37,591 nt of DNA, taken from the NCBI GenBank assembly GCA_028288725.1, contig JAQGIC010000083.1, positions 1 through 37,591 of the forward strand, in the 5' to 3' direction. Source of the DNA: Rhodospirillales bacterium (lineage in GTDB: Bacteria > Pseudomonadota > Alphaproteobacteria > ATCC43930 > CGMCC-115725). Shown here one piece after another: positions 8,304 to 16,987 of the stretch. A program made the translations under genes and the position numbers. Below the pieces are notes generated by a model. It was given only the letters and a program-made list of their open reading frames with translations. It searched no databases and was not told the origin of the DNA. How positions within the stretch are numbered: the stretch's first letter is position 1; the number at the start of each line of letters is the position of its first letter.

Positions 8304-10046
8304 ATGGATGGCTTGGACAGGCAGACTTTGCGCGACCCGGAAACGACGGCTGTTCGCGCCGTCATGCCGCCGCAGCCGGCGCTACGCGATCTGGATCGGT
8401 TCTTTCATGCCGGCGAGGCCCGGCTGACCTCGGGCCTGTCGCCGGTCGGCCTCTGGCTCGCCTATGCCGACTGGGCGCTCAACCTCGCCAATGCACCGTT
8501 CCGTCGGGCGGAACTCGCCGGTACGGCAATGCGGCAGGGTCGCCGGATGCTGGAAGCGGCCGCCGGCCAGCATGTCGTCGATCCGCAGGCGAAGGACCAT
8601 CGCTTCCGCGATCTGGCCTGGCAGCAGCCGCCCTATGCCTTTCTCCACCAGGCATTTCTGCTGCTGGAGGAATGGTGGGCCGAGGCCAGCGACGGCGGCA
8701 ATGCCGTGGGCCGTCACAATGCCCAGGTGGTGTCGTTCGGCATCCGCCAATGGCTCGACATCTTCTCGCCGTCCAACCTGCCCTGGCTCAATCCCGAGGT
8801 CATGGCCGAGACGGTGAAAACCGGCGGCGGCAACATCCCGGCCGGTCTCGCCAACCTGTTCGAGGACCTGCGGCAGAAGACGACCGGCAAGCCCACGCAC
8901 AAGCCGATCTACGCCGTCGGCGATACGCTTGCCGTCACGCCCGGCAAGGTCGTGTTCCGCAACGAACTGATCGAGCTGATCCAATATACGCCGACGACCG
9001 AGACGGTCCGGCCGGAGCCGATCCTGATCGTGCCGGCCTGGATCATGAAATATTACATCCTCGACCTGTCGCCCCATAACTCGCTGATCCGCTTCCTGGT
9101 CGGCCAGGGCTATACGGTGTTCGCGATCTCCTGGCGCAATCCGGGCTCCGACCAGCGCGATCTGTCCATGGACGATTATCGCACGATGGGTCCGATGGCG
9201 GCGCTCGACGCGATCGGGTCGATCTGCGGGTCCATGCCGGTCCATGGCTGCGGCTATTGTCTGGGCGGTACCCTGCTGTCGATCACGGCGGCGGCGATGG
9301 TCCGGGACAGCGACGACCGTCTCGCCAGCCTGAGCCTGCTGGCGGCCCAGACCGATTTCACCGAGGCGGGCGAGCTGCAGCTGTTCATCAGCGACAGTCA
9401 GTTGGCCTTCCTCGACGATGTCATGGCGCAGCAAGGCACGCTGGACAGCGCCCAGATGGCCGGCGCCTTCCAGATGCTGCGCTCGAACGACCTGGTCTGG
9501 TCGCAGGCGATCAAGAGCTACATGCTGGGCCGGCACGACGAGAGCAGCGACCTGATGGCGTGGAACGCCGACGGCACCCGCATGCCGGCGCGCATGCATT
9601 CCGAATATCTGCGGCGCCTGTTCCTCAACAACGAGCTGGCCGAGGGGCGTTTCTTCGCCGGCGGCAAGCCGGTGTCGCTGACCGACATCCGGGTGCCGTT
9701 CTTCGTCATCGGCACCGAGACCGACCATATCGCGCCCTGGCGCTCGGTCTATAAGATCCATCTGCTGAACCCGGGCGAGATCACCTTCGTGCTGACCTCG
9801 GGCGGCCATAACGCCGGCATCGTCAGCGAGCCCGGCCATGCCCATCGCTCCTTCCGTCTGGGGTCCCACGCGGCTTGCGATCACTATGTCGATCCCGACG
9901 AATGGACCACCACGGCCGAACGGCGCGACGGATCCTGGTGGCCGGTCTGGACCGAGTGGCTCGACCATCGCAGCGGGCTCGCCCAACAGCCGCCGGCCTT
10001 GGGCGACGGGCCGGATGCGCCCGGCAGCTACGTGCTGGAAAAGTGA
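8304..10046 (+). CDS. phaC: class I poly(3-hydroxyalkanoate) synthase
   Basis: This 580-residue enzyme polymerises (R)-3-hydroxyacyl-CoA, typically 3-hydroxybutyryl-CoA, at the surface of PHA granules. The lipase-like box HGCGYCLGG places the nucleophile at Cys319, the same number as in Cupriavidus necator PhaC. The other catalytic residues are Asp474 (ETDHIAPW) and His502 (GGHNAGI). The tryptophan-rich FPWSS-type C-terminal region and the N-terminal PHB polymerase domain are both present. The ATG at 8304 has GAGGGAG about nine bases upstream; a TTG 30 bases earlier is not needed. No phaA, phaB or phasin gene is in the window, so the precursor supply must come from elsewhere or from the MaoC hydratase encoded next. 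The gene heads a four-gene operon under FixK/FNR box 1. Confidence 0.95.
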   Translation: MDGLDRQTLRDPETTAVRAVMPPQPALRDLDRFFHAGEARLTSGLSPVGLWLAYADWALNLANAPFRRAELAGTAMRQGRRMLEAAAGQHVVDPQAKDHRFRDLAWQQPPYAFLHQAFLLLEEWWAEASDGGNAVGRHNAQVVSFGIRQWLDIFSPSNLPWLNPEVMAETVKTGGGNIPAGLANLFEDLRQKTTGKPTHKPIYAVGDTLAVTPGKVVFRNELIELIQYTPTTETVRPEPILIVPAWIMKYYILDLSPHNSLIRFLVGQGYTVFAISWRNPGSDQRDLSMDDYRTMGPMAALDAIGSICGSMPVHGCGYCLGGTLLSITAAAMVRDSDDRLASLSLLAAQTDFTEAGELQLFISDSQLAFLDDVMAQQGTLDSAQMAGAFQMLRSNDLVWSQAIKSYMLGRHDESSDLMAWNADGTRMPARMHSEYLRRLFLNNELAEGRFFAGGKPVSLTDIRVPFFVIGTETDHIAPWRSVYKIHLLNPGEITFVLTSGGHNAGIVSEPGHAHRSFRLGSHAACDHYVDPDEWTTTAERRDGSWWPVWTEWLDHRSGLAQQPPALGDGPDAPGSYVLEK

Positions 10047-10054
10047 GAGGCGTC

Positions 10055-11473
10055 ATGGAATTGAACGCAGCGCCCAAGGACTCGATGATCGAGAACCGCA
10101 CCTTCGACGAGATCGCGGTCGGCGACAGTGCCAGCAGCGAGAGGACGCTCGCCCAAGAGGATATCGATCTGTTCGCCGTCGTGTCCGGCGACGTCAATCC
10201 GGCGCACATGGACTCGGCCTATGCCGAGACGGACCTGTTCCACAAGATCATTGCCCACGGCATGTGGGGCGGCGGGCTGATCTCGGCCCTGTTCGGCACC
10301 CGCCTGCCCGGTCCGGGCACGATCTATCTGTCGCAGGACCTGCATTTCCGGGCGCCGGTCGCGATCGGCGACACGATCACCACGACGGTAACGGCGCGGG
10401 AAAAGAAGCCGGAAAATCAGCGGATCATCTTCGATTGCGTCTGCACCAACCAGACCGGACATGTGGTCATCACCGGCATGGCCGAGGTCCGGGCGCCCTC
10501 CGAGAAAGTGCGGCGTCCGCGCATCGAATTGCCTGAGGTGAGGCTGAGCCGGCACCAGCGCTTCCGCGATCTGCTGATCCGCACCGCCGGCCAACCGCCG
10601 GTGCCGGTCGCCGTGGCGCATCCGTGCGACGATCTTTCGCTCGGGGCCGCGATCGAAATGGCGAAGGCCGGGCTGGTCGTGCCGATCCTGGTCGGGCCGG
10701 CGGCGAAGATCTATGCGGTCGCCCTGGCCGCCGGGCTCGACATCGATGCCTATCGCATCGTCGATGTGCCGCACAGCCATGCCGCGGCGGCTGCGGCCGT
10801 GGCGCTGGTGCGGGCCGGCGAGGCGGCACTGCTGATGAAGGGCTCGCTCCATACCGACGAGCTGATGCACGAGGTCGTGGCCCACGATACCGGCCTGCGC
10901 ACCGAGCGGCGTCTCAGCCATGTCTATGTCATGGACGTGCCGTCATATCCCCGGCCGCTGCTGATCACCGACGCGGCGCTCAACATCGCGCCGTCGCTGG
11001 AGGAAAAGCGCGACATCATCCAGAACGCCATTGATCTCGCCCATATCATGGGGACAGCGCTGCCCAAGGTCGCGATCCTGGCGGCGGTCGAGACGGTCAA
11101 TCCCTTGATGCGCTCGACGCTCGATGCGGCGGCGCTGTGCAAGATGGCCGACCGGGGCCAAATCACCGGCGGGCTGCTCGATGGGCCGCTCGCCTTCGAC
11201 AATGCGGTCAGTCCGCAGGCGGCCACGCAAAAAGGCATCGTTTCGCCGGTCGCGGGCCAGGCCGACATCCTGGTCGTCCCGGATCTGGAGGCGGGCAACA
11301 TGCTGGCGAAGCAACTGTCCTTCCTGGCCGGCGCCGATGCGGCCGGCGTGGTGATCGGCGCGCGCGTGCCGATCATCCTGACCAGCCGGGCGGATTCAGA
11401 GCGCACGCGCATCGCGTCCTGCGCCATCGCGGTGCTGATGGCGCGCGCCGCCCAAGCGGCGGGAGCGGCCTGA
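10055..11473 (+). CDS. bifunctional (R)-specific enoyl-CoA hydratase / phosphate acetyl(butyryl)transferase
   Basis: This 472-residue protein joins two enzymes. Residues about 10-150 form a MaoC hot-dog domain with the hydratase-2 motif SGDVNPAH, giving catalytic Asp46 and His51. Residues about 165-470 form a phosphotransacetylase/phosphotransbutyrylase domain with the characteristic LLDGPLAFDNA, DLEAGNMLAKQL and VPIILTSRAD segments. The second domain would convert acetyl-CoA (or butyryl-CoA) and phosphate to the acyl phosphate for acetate kinase. The first could hydrate crotonyl-CoA to (R)-3-hydroxybutyryl-CoA for PhaC. Fused proteins of this length are known and widely annotated, so the fusion is not a sequencing artefact. 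The ATG at 10055 follows GAGAGG and lies 8 bases after phaC. The stop overlaps the ackA start (TGATG). Confidence 0.9.
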   Translation: MELNAAPKDSMIENRTFDEIAVGDSASSERTLAQEDIDLFAVVSGDVNPAHMDSAYAETDLFHKIIAHGMWGGGLISALFGTRLPGPGTIYLSQDLHFRAPVAIGDTITTTVTAREKKPENQRIIFDCVCTNQTGHVVITGMAEVRAPSEKVRRPRIELPEVRLSRHQRFRDLLIRTAGQPPVPVAVAHPCDDLSLGAAIEMAKAGLVVPILVGPAAKIYAVALAAGLDIDAYRIVDVPHSHAAAAAAVALVRAGEAALLMKGSLHTDELMHEVVAHDTGLRTERRLSHVYVMDVPSYPRPLLITDAALNIAPSLEEKRDIIQNAIDLAHIMGTALPKVAILAAVETVNPLMRSTLDAAALCKMADRGQITGGLLDGPLAFDNAVSPQAATQKGIVSPVAGQADILVVPDLEAGNMLAKQLSFLAGADAAGVVIGARVPIILTSRADSERTRIASCAIAVLMARAAQAAGAA

Positions 11474-12642
11474 TGCCCGATGCCGTCCTGGCGCTCAACG
11501 CCGGCTCGTCCAGCATCAAGTTCGCCCTGTTCGAGATCGCGGGCACCCCGCAGCGGATCGCCCGCGGCGAGATCGAAGGCATCGGCACCGCGCCGCATTT
11601 CGTCGCGCGCAATGCCGAGGGCACCGTCATCGGCGAGCGGCGCTGGCCCGATGCGTCGGTCGATCACGAAGCCCTGCTGGGCGGCCTGCTGGAATGGGTC
11701 GATGCGCATCTGGGCGGCGACACGCTGATCGCGGTCGGGCATCGGGTCGTGCATGGCGGCCGGGATTTCACCGGACCGGCGCTGCTCGACGACAAGGTCT
11801 TGCAAGCGCTCGATCTGCTGACGCCGCTGGCGCCGCTGCATCAGCCGCACAGCCTGTCGCCGGTCCGCGCCATCATGGCGGTGCGGCCGGGCCTGCCGCA
11901 GGTCGCCTGCTTCGACACCTCGTTCCACCACACGCTGCCGGCGGTCGCGACCCGCTTCGCCCTGCCGCGCGAATACGAGGCCGAGGGCGTCCGGCGCTAC
12001 GGTTTCCACGGTCTGTCCTATGAATATATCGCACGGACCCTGCGCCGGACCGCCCCCAAGCTCGCGGCCGGCCGGGTGATCGTCGCCCATCTGGGCAATG
12101 GCGCCAGCCTGTGCGCGCTCCATGATGGCGCCAGCGTCGACACGACGATGGGATTCACTGCGCTCGACGGGCTGATGATGGGCACGCGCTGCGGCACGAT
12201 CGACCCGGGCGTGATCCTTTACATGCTGCAGCAGAAGCAACTCCCGGCCGCCGAGATCGAAACGCTGCTGTATCAGCGCTCCGGCCTGCTCGGCGTCTCC
12301 GGCCTGTCCAGCGACATGCGGGTGCTGCTGGAAAGCACGAGCCCGGAAGCACGCGAGGCGGTCGAGCTGTTCGTGTTCCGTATCGCGCGCGAGGCGGCGG
12401 CGCTGGCCGGTTCGCTCGGCGGGCTGGACGGCTTCGTCTTCACCGCCGGCATCGGCGAGCATGCCGCCCCAATCCGGGCCGCGGTCTGCACCCGCCTGGC
12501 TTGGCTGGGCGTGGCGATGGACCCCGGCGCCAACAATGTCGACGCCGACCGGATCAGCACCGCCGACAGCCGCGTCGAGGTCCGCGTCATTCCGACCGAC
12601 GAGGAAGCCATGATCGTGCGTCACACATTGGAGATGCTGTGA
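11473..12642 (+). CDS. ackA: acetate kinase
   Basis: This 389-residue kinase makes ATP and acetate from acetyl phosphate and ADP. Residues matching those of the Methanosarcina thermophila enzyme are visible: Asn9 in NAGSSSIKF, Arg91 in GHRVVHGG, Asp148 in FDTSFHH, His179 in YGFHGLS, Arg239 in GTRCGTIDPG and the C-terminal Glu377/378 in TDEEAM. The phosphate-loop HLGNGAS is intact. The ATG shares its A with the TGA of the preceding phosphotransacetylase gene, so the two steps of substrate-level phosphorylation are translated together. The end overlaps the fabI GTG. Propionate or butyrate kinase activity cannot be excluded. Confidence 0.95.
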   Translation: MPDAVLALNAGSSSIKFALFEIAGTPQRIARGEIEGIGTAPHFVARNAEGTVIGERRWPDASVDHEALLGGLLEWVDAHLGGDTLIAVGHRVVHGGRDFTGPALLDDKVLQALDLLTPLAPLHQPHSLSPVRAIMAVRPGLPQVACFDTSFHHTLPAVATRFALPREYEAEGVRRYGFHGLSYEYIARTLRRTAPKLAAGRVIVAHLGNGASLCALHDGASVDTTMGFTALDGLMMGTRCGTIDPGVILYMLQQKQLPAAEIETLLYQRSGLLGVSGLSSDMRVLLESTSPEAREAVELFVFRIAREAAALAGSLGGLDGFVFTAGIGEHAAPIRAAVCTRLAWLGVAMDPGANNVDADRISTADSRVEVRVIPTDEEAMIVRHTLEML

Positions 12643-13430
12643 CCGACTTCGCCCTGATCAAGCCGATCGTCGACCTGCGCGGCAAGCGCGGGCTGATCGT
12701 CGGCATCGCCAACGAGCACAGCATCGCTACCGGCTGTGCCCAGGTCTTCGCGGCCGCCGGTGCCACGCTCGCGGCGACATATCTGAATGCCAAGGCGGAA
12801 AGCTACGTCCGCGCCGTCACCGACGCTCTGCCCTGTCCGCTCGTGCTGCCGTGCGACGTGCGCGAGACGGGCGCGCTGGAAGCCGTGTTCGAGCGGGTGC
12901 GGGCGGAATGGGGCCGCCTGGATTTCCTGCTGCATTCGATCGCCTTCGCGCCGACCGACGATCTGCATGGCCGGGTCACGGACTGTTCGGCCACCGGCTT
13001 CGGCGTGGCCATGGACGTGTCGTGCCATTCCTTCATCCGCATGGCGCGGCTGGCCGAGCCGCTGATGACCCAGGGCGGCTGCCTGCTGGCCGTGACCTTC
13101 TACGGCTCGGCCCGGGTGGTCGAGCATTACAACCTGATGGGCCCGGTCAAGGCGGCGCTGGAGAGCACCGTGCGCTATGTCGCGGCGGAACTGGGACCGA
13201 AGGGCATCCGGGTCCATGCGGTCTCGCCCGGTCCGATCCGCACCCGCGCCGCCAGCGGCATCGATCGGTTCGATACCCTGCTGGAGCAAGCGGCCGCCCG
13301 GGCACCGGAGCGTCATCTGGTCGATATCGTCGACGTCGGCAATCTTGCGGCCTTCCTGGTCAGCGATGCCGCCCGGCACATCACCGGGACGATCATCCCG
13401 GTCGATGGCGGGCAGCATCTACTGGCCTGA
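12639..13430 (+). CDS. fabI: FabI-type enoyl-[acyl carrier protein] reductase (NADH)
   Basis: This 263-residue short-chain dehydrogenase has the usual FabI length. The cofactor loop GIANEHSIA begins at residue 22. The catalytic Tyr164-x6-Lys171 (YNLMGPVK) is present, with a second tyrosine, Tyr155, in TFYGS. The substrate-loop SPGPIRTRAASGI is also recognisable. The start is GTG at 12639, overlapping the ackA TGA as GTGA. FabI normally completes fatty-acid elongation. In an operon with PHA synthase, an (R)-hydratase and acetate kinase it may instead reduce an enoyl-CoA or serve as an extra NADH-consuming step at low oxygen, which is inference. This could be a second, specialised copy; the housekeeping fabI is not in the window. 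It ends two bases from the convergent neighbour. Confidence 0.88.
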   Translation: MTDFALIKPIVDLRGKRGLIVGIANEHSIATGCAQVFAAAGATLAATYLNAKAESYVRAVTDALPCPLVLPCDVRETGALEAVFERVRAEWGRLDFLLHSIAFAPTDDLHGRVTDCSATGFGVAMDVSCHSFIRMARLAEPLMTQGGCLLAVTFYGSARVVEHYNLMGPVKAALESTVRYVAAELGPKGIRVHAVSPGPIRTRAASGIDRFDTLLEQAAARAPERHLVDIVDVGNLAAFLVSDAARHITGTIIPVDGGQHLLA

Positions 13431-13432
13431 GG

Positions 13433-13984
13433 CTACTTGACGTCGGCGAGGAAGCTCGGCGTCGGCAAGGCGCCGAGGACCGCCTGTTTGGACGCCTTCG
13501 CGGCGGCACCGGGAAGTGCCGGCATCTGGCGCGTGACCTGGGCCGCATATTGCCCCTGGACCATTGCAGCAACCCGGGTCGTCGCGGTGAAGCCGTCAAT
13601 CTGCGCCCCGGCGGCGACCGGCTTCGTCACCGTCCAGGTCAGGTTGGGCGTATTGGGAACATCCAGCGGCAAGACCATCGGATATCCGTTCAAGGTCGGC
13701 GTGCGGCCGAATTCCTCGGACGTGAAGGCCCAGCCCGCCGGCGATTTCGCCGACCCGTCGACCATGCCGTAGAAATTATAGACGGTGACGAAGTCGGCGG
13801 ACACTTTGGCCTCGCCCGGCGTCAACGTCTCGCCGGGATCGAGCTTGACGGCGAAATGGTAGGTCATCGTTCCGTCGGTGTTCTTGTCCACCTGCGTCAC
13901 GATCGTCTGCATCGCCAGGGCCGGTCCGGCGGTGATGGCAAGCCCGGAGGCCAGCAGCAGGGCAGCTCCAACAGATTTCAGCAC
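13433..13984 (-). CDS. hypothetical exported protein
   Basis: I do not recognise a named family. The best start is the GTG at 13982-13984, directly preceded by GGAGAGAG. It gives 183 residues beginning with a clear Sec signal peptide: basic Lys3, a hydrophobic stretch and a PALA cleavage site after residue 24. Longer in-frame starts would bury the signal. The mature part has no cysteine. It looks beta-rich (TMTYHFAVKLDPGETLTPG, VTVYNFYGMVDGS, NTPNLTWTVTKPV), vaguely like exported proteins with a PEP-CTERM-type body but without the sorting tail. An inverted repeat lies 15-28 bases upstream of the start. The gene sits alone between fabI (convergent, 2 bases) and the alcohol dehydrogenase gene, and may be transcribed with the latter. 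Confidence 0.7.
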   Translation of the reverse strand: MLKSVGAALLLASGLAITAGPALAMQTIVTQVDKNTDGTMTYHFAVKLDPGETLTPGEAKVSADFVTVYNFYGMVDGSAKSPAGWAFTSEEFGRTPTLNGYPMVLPLDVPNTPNLTWTVTKPVAAGAQIDGFTATTRVAAMVQGQYAAQVTRQMPALPGAAAKASKQAVLGALPTPSFLADVK

Positions 13985-13998
13985 GCACTCTCTCCAAA

Positions 13999-14012
13999 TG
14001 TGCAAATGCACA
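13999..14012. promoter_or_regulatory. inverted repeat upstream of the exported protein gene
   Basis: TGTGCA-AA-TGCACA is a perfect 6-bp inverted repeat with a 2-base spacer, just upstream of the ribosome binding site of the exported protein gene. The short, symmetric AT-centred form suggests an operator for a dimeric repressor rather than an RNA hairpin. I cannot name the regulator. Confidence 0.35.
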
Positions 14013-14107
14013 ACAGATGAGGGCGCTTTGATGGCGTGAAAAATCCATACGTCATCACCGCTGATAGGGACCGTCATGTCGGCGGATCGGAGAGTCCGGC
14101 GATCTCG

Positions 14108-15181
14108 TCAGGGCGTGATCGCAATCTTGAGCACGCCGTCGCGCTGGTGGCCGAACAGTTCGTAGGCCGCCTCGATCTGGTCGAGCTTGAAGCGGTGGGT
14201 AACCAGCGGCTTCAGGTCGATCCGGCCCGAGGCGATGACCGACATCAGCCGGCGCATGCGTTCCTTGCCGCCGGGGCAGAGCGTGGTGACGATCTTCAGA
14301 TCGGCCAGGCCCGCCGCGAACGGCCCGAGCGGGATGGAGAGGTCGGTCGAATAGACGCCCAGGCTGGACAGCGTTCCGCCCGGCCGCAGCACGCGCAGCG
14401 CCGCCTCGAACGTCGCCTGGGTGCCGAGCGCTTCGATCGCGACATCGACGCCGCGCCCGTCGGTCAGGCGCATGATCTCCGCGACCGGATCGACCGCGTT
14501 GAAATCGACCGTGTGGCTGGCGCCCAGGCTGCGGGCTGCCGCGAGGCGGGCGGGCACGCTGTCCACGGCGATGATCATGGTGGCGCCGCGCAGCTTGGCG
14601 CCGGCCGTGGCGCACAGGCCGATCGGTCCTTGCGCGAACACGACGACCGCGTCGCCGATGCGGATCTCGCCGCTCTCGGCCCCGCTGAAGCCGGTCGACA
14701 TGATGTCGGGGCACATCAGCACTTCTTCGTCGGTGAGTGCATCGGGCACCGGCGCCAGGTTGGCCATCGCGTCGGGCACCAGCAGATATTCCGCCTGGCA
14801 CCCGTCGATCGTATTGCCGAACTTCCAGCCGCCGGCCGCCTTGAAGCCATGCTTGGTGCCGGCACCGTCCTGGCTGGCGCAGCCGCACAGGCAGGCGGCA
14901 CTATAGCCGCTCGGCGTGATCGCGCCGGCGATGACGCGCTGGCCCTCGTGAAAGCCTTCGACTGCCCGGCCCAGCCGCTCGATGATGCCGACCGGCTCGT
15001 GCCCGATCGTCAGGCCGCGGGCGACCGGGTATTCGCCCTTGAGGATATGGACGTCGGTGCCGCAGATCGTCGTCGTCGTGATGCGCAGCAGCGCATCGAG
15101 CGGCCCCACTTCGGGGATGGGTTTGTCGTCGAGGACGATGCGTCCGGGTTCGGCGAAGATCGCCGCCTTCATCTTGGCCAT
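14108..15181 (-). CDS. zinc-dependent alcohol dehydrogenase (medium-chain dehydrogenase/reductase)
   Basis: This 357-residue member of the medium-chain zinc alcohol dehydrogenase family oxidises or reduces an alcohol/aldehyde or secondary alcohol/ketone pair with NAD(P). The catalytic zinc ligands Cys40 (ICGTD) and His61-Glu62 (GHEP) are present. The nucleotide-binding turn reads FAQGPIGLC instead of a strict GxGxxG. The usual four-cysteine structural-zinc lobe is replaced by a short CLCGC (residues 97-101). Similarity is to the isopropanol or threonine-type dehydrogenase branch, so ethanol is only one candidate. The ATG at 15179-15181 follows a strong AAGGAGG. FixK/FNR box 2, centred 66 bases upstream inside the sulP end, points to low-oxygen induction as a fermentative electron sink. 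Confidence 0.9.
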   Translation of the reverse strand: MAKMKAAIFAEPGRIVLDDKPIPEVGPLDALLRITTTTICGTDVHILKGEYPVARGLTIGHEPVGIIERLGRAVEGFHEGQRVIAGAITPSGYSAACLCGCASQDGAGTKHGFKAAGGWKFGNTIDGCQAEYLLVPDAMANLAPVPDALTDEEVLMCPDIMSTGFSGAESGEIRIGDAVVVFAQGPIGLCATAGAKLRGATMIIAVDSVPARLAAARSLGASHTVDFNAVDPVAEIMRLTDGRGVDVAIEALGTQATFEAALRVLRPGGTLSSLGVYSTDLSIPLGPFAAGLADLKIVTTLCPGGKERMRRLMSVIASGRIDLKPLVTHRFKLDQIEAAYELFGHQRDGVLKIAITP

Positions 15182-15240
15182 GCCTGCCTCCTTGTGTTGA
15201 TCAGCAGGGCCATGAATGGGTCGCGCGCGAATGCTTGTCC

Positions 15241-15254
15241 TTGATCCGGATCAA
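15241..15254. promoter_or_regulatory. FixK/FNR box 2, upstream of the alcohol dehydrogenase
   Basis: TTGATCCGGATCAA is a perfect TTGAT-N4-ATCAA palindrome. Its centre is about 66 bases upstream of the alcohol dehydrogenase ATG. It overlaps the last codon of sulP by four bases, so the gene has its own oxygen-responsive promoter despite the upstream cyd-sulP operon on the same strand. The -10 candidate in this promoter is poor (CATTCA around 15213-15218). Confidence 0.82.
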
Positions 15255-16969
15255 CTGCCGGACGGGGGCGGCAGCTCGTGCGCCGCCGTAACGGCGTCCG
15301 CCAGCTTCGTCTCGAACCGGACATGCGGTGGGCTGACGCCGTGGGTCAGCAGGACCCGTCTGATCGGCGCGCGGGCTCCGGCAATGAAAAGCGCCGCTCC
15401 TTTGCGACGCGCCGTCCGGGCGAATCCTTCGATCGTTGCGGCCGCAGTCGAGTCGATGACCGGCACGGCCGAAAAGTCGATGACATATGCCTTGGGGCGT
15501 TCGCCGATCCGATCGAGCGCCGCCCCTACGGCCGCCGCCGCGCCGAAGAAGAATGCGCCGGAAATCCGGTACACCACGACGTCGGGATCAGTTGCCAAAT
15601 CCCGGTCGTAGGGGGCTCGATCGTCGCCGTTCGAGGTGTCGGCCCTGTCCGCCTCGACCCACGGCGAGGGGCGGTCGACCTCGACCGCTTGAGCCATGCG
15701 GTGCATGAACAGGAGCGTGCCCAGCCCGAACCCGGCGAGGATGCCCTCGGTCAGATCGCGGAATACGACAAGAAGGAACGTGGCGAGCAGCACGAGCGCG
15801 TCGCCGCGCGAGGCGCGGATCAGCGTCAAAAACTCACGCTTTTCGGCCATGTTCCAGGCGACGACGGCAAGCACGGCCGCGAGTGACGCGAGAGGGATGA
15901 AGCTCGCCAGAGGTGCTGCCACGAGCATGGCGAGGAGAAGAAAGACAGAATGCAGCATTCCGGCCAACGGACCGCGCGCGCCGGCCCGGATGTTGGTGGC
16001 GGTTCGGGCGATTGCACCTGTGACGCAGATACCGCCAAACAGGGACGAGGCGATGTTCGCCGCGCCCTGGGCGACCAACTCGGCGTTGGAACGATGCCGG
16101 CGTCCGGTCATGCTGTCGGCCACGACCGCCGACAACAGGCTTTCGATACTCCCGAGAAGTGCGAAGGAAAGCGCTGCCGGCAGCACGGCGGCAATCCGGA
16201 CGATCGACATGGCGGGGAGATGCGGTGCCGGCAGCGCGTGCGGAATGCCACCGAAGCGGCTGCCGATCGTTTCTATCGGCAGGCCGAAACGCCAGGTCAG
16301 GGCAGAGCCGAGGCCAACCGAAATCAGAAAAGCCGGCCAATGCGGACGAAAGCGCCGGACCAGGATGATGGCGCCGATCGAGAGCGTCGTAACCGCGAGC
16401 GCGGCGGGATCGATCGACGGGAGTGCCGCGCTCAACGCCCGGAGCTTAGGGATGAAAGCCCCAGGTTCTTTGCCATCGAGCGTCAGGCCGAGAAGCTCTC
16501 TGACCTGGCTGGCGAAGATGATGACGGCGATGCCGGAGGTGAAGCCGACGGTGACCGGATACGGAATATACTTGATGAAGGTACCAAGACGGAGCAGGCC
16601 GCCGGCGAGCAGGATTACCCCGGAAAGCAGGGTCGCCAGGATGAGGCCATCAACGCCGTGCTGCTCTACCGTTGCCGCTACGAGCACGATGAACGCACCG
16701 GCCGGCCCGCCGATTTGAAAGCGGCTTCCACCGAGCGCCGAGACGACGAAGCCGCCGATGATCGCGGTATAGAGGCCACGGTCCGGCGTCACGCCGGACG
16801 CGATTGCAATTGCCATGGACAGGGGCAGGGCGACGATCGCCACGGTCAGCCCCGCCATGACGTCGGCTTTGAGATCGCGGAGGCCGTAACGCTCGCGAAG
16901 AATGGTTACGAGCTTGGGGGTGAACAGCTCGACGAAAGTGGGCTCGTGTGTTCGGACAACCATCACCAT
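15251..16969 (-). CDS. SulP family anion transporter with STAS domain
   Basis: This 572-residue inner-membrane protein has the SulP/SLC26 core: PLSMAIAIASG near residue 55 and the GGPAGAFIVL helix-turn near 105-115. A hydrophobic multi-helix region runs to about 420, and a cytoplasmic STAS domain occupies about 445-560 (VYRISGAFFFGAA, YVIDFSAVPVIDSTAA). Family members carry sulfate, bicarbonate or dicarboxylates; the substrate cannot be told here. It begins 18 bases after cydX on the same strand and is probably the fourth gene of the cydABX operon. The ATG at 16967-16969 is followed by a second ATG two codons later, with only a weak ribosome binding site. The gene appears less GC-rich than its neighbours in places, a possible sign of a separate origin. 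Confidence 0.9.
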   Translation of the reverse strand: MVMVVRTHEPTFVELFTPKLVTILRERYGLRDLKADVMAGLTVAIVALPLSMAIAIASGVTPDRGLYTAIIGGFVVSALGGSRFQIGGPAGAFIVLVAATVEQHGVDGLILATLLSGVILLAGGLLRLGTFIKYIPYPVTVGFTSGIAVIIFASQVRELLGLTLDGKEPGAFIPKLRALSAALPSIDPAALAVTTLSIGAIILVRRFRPHWPAFLISVGLGSALTWRFGLPIETIGSRFGGIPHALPAPHLPAMSIVRIAAVLPAALSFALLGSIESLLSAVVADSMTGRRHRSNAELVAQGAANIASSLFGGICVTGAIARTATNIRAGARGPLAGMLHSVFLLLAMLVAAPLASFIPLASLAAVLAVVAWNMAEKREFLTLIRASRGDALVLLATFLLVVFRDLTEGILAGFGLGTLLFMHRMAQAVEVDRPSPWVEADRADTSNGDDRAPYDRDLATDPDVVVYRISGAFFFGAAAAVGAALDRIGERPKAYVIDFSAVPVIDSTAAATIEGFARTARRKGAALFIAGARAPIRRVLLTHGVSPPHVRFETKLADAVTAAHELPPPSGS

Positions 16970-16987
16970 CCGCTTTCTGTCGCCGTG

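Noticed and set aside
14028-14041. A possible FixK/FNR site upstream of the exported protein gene
   Set aside because: Only one half (ATCAA on the minus strand) fits; the other half has three mismatches, unlike the five clear sites.
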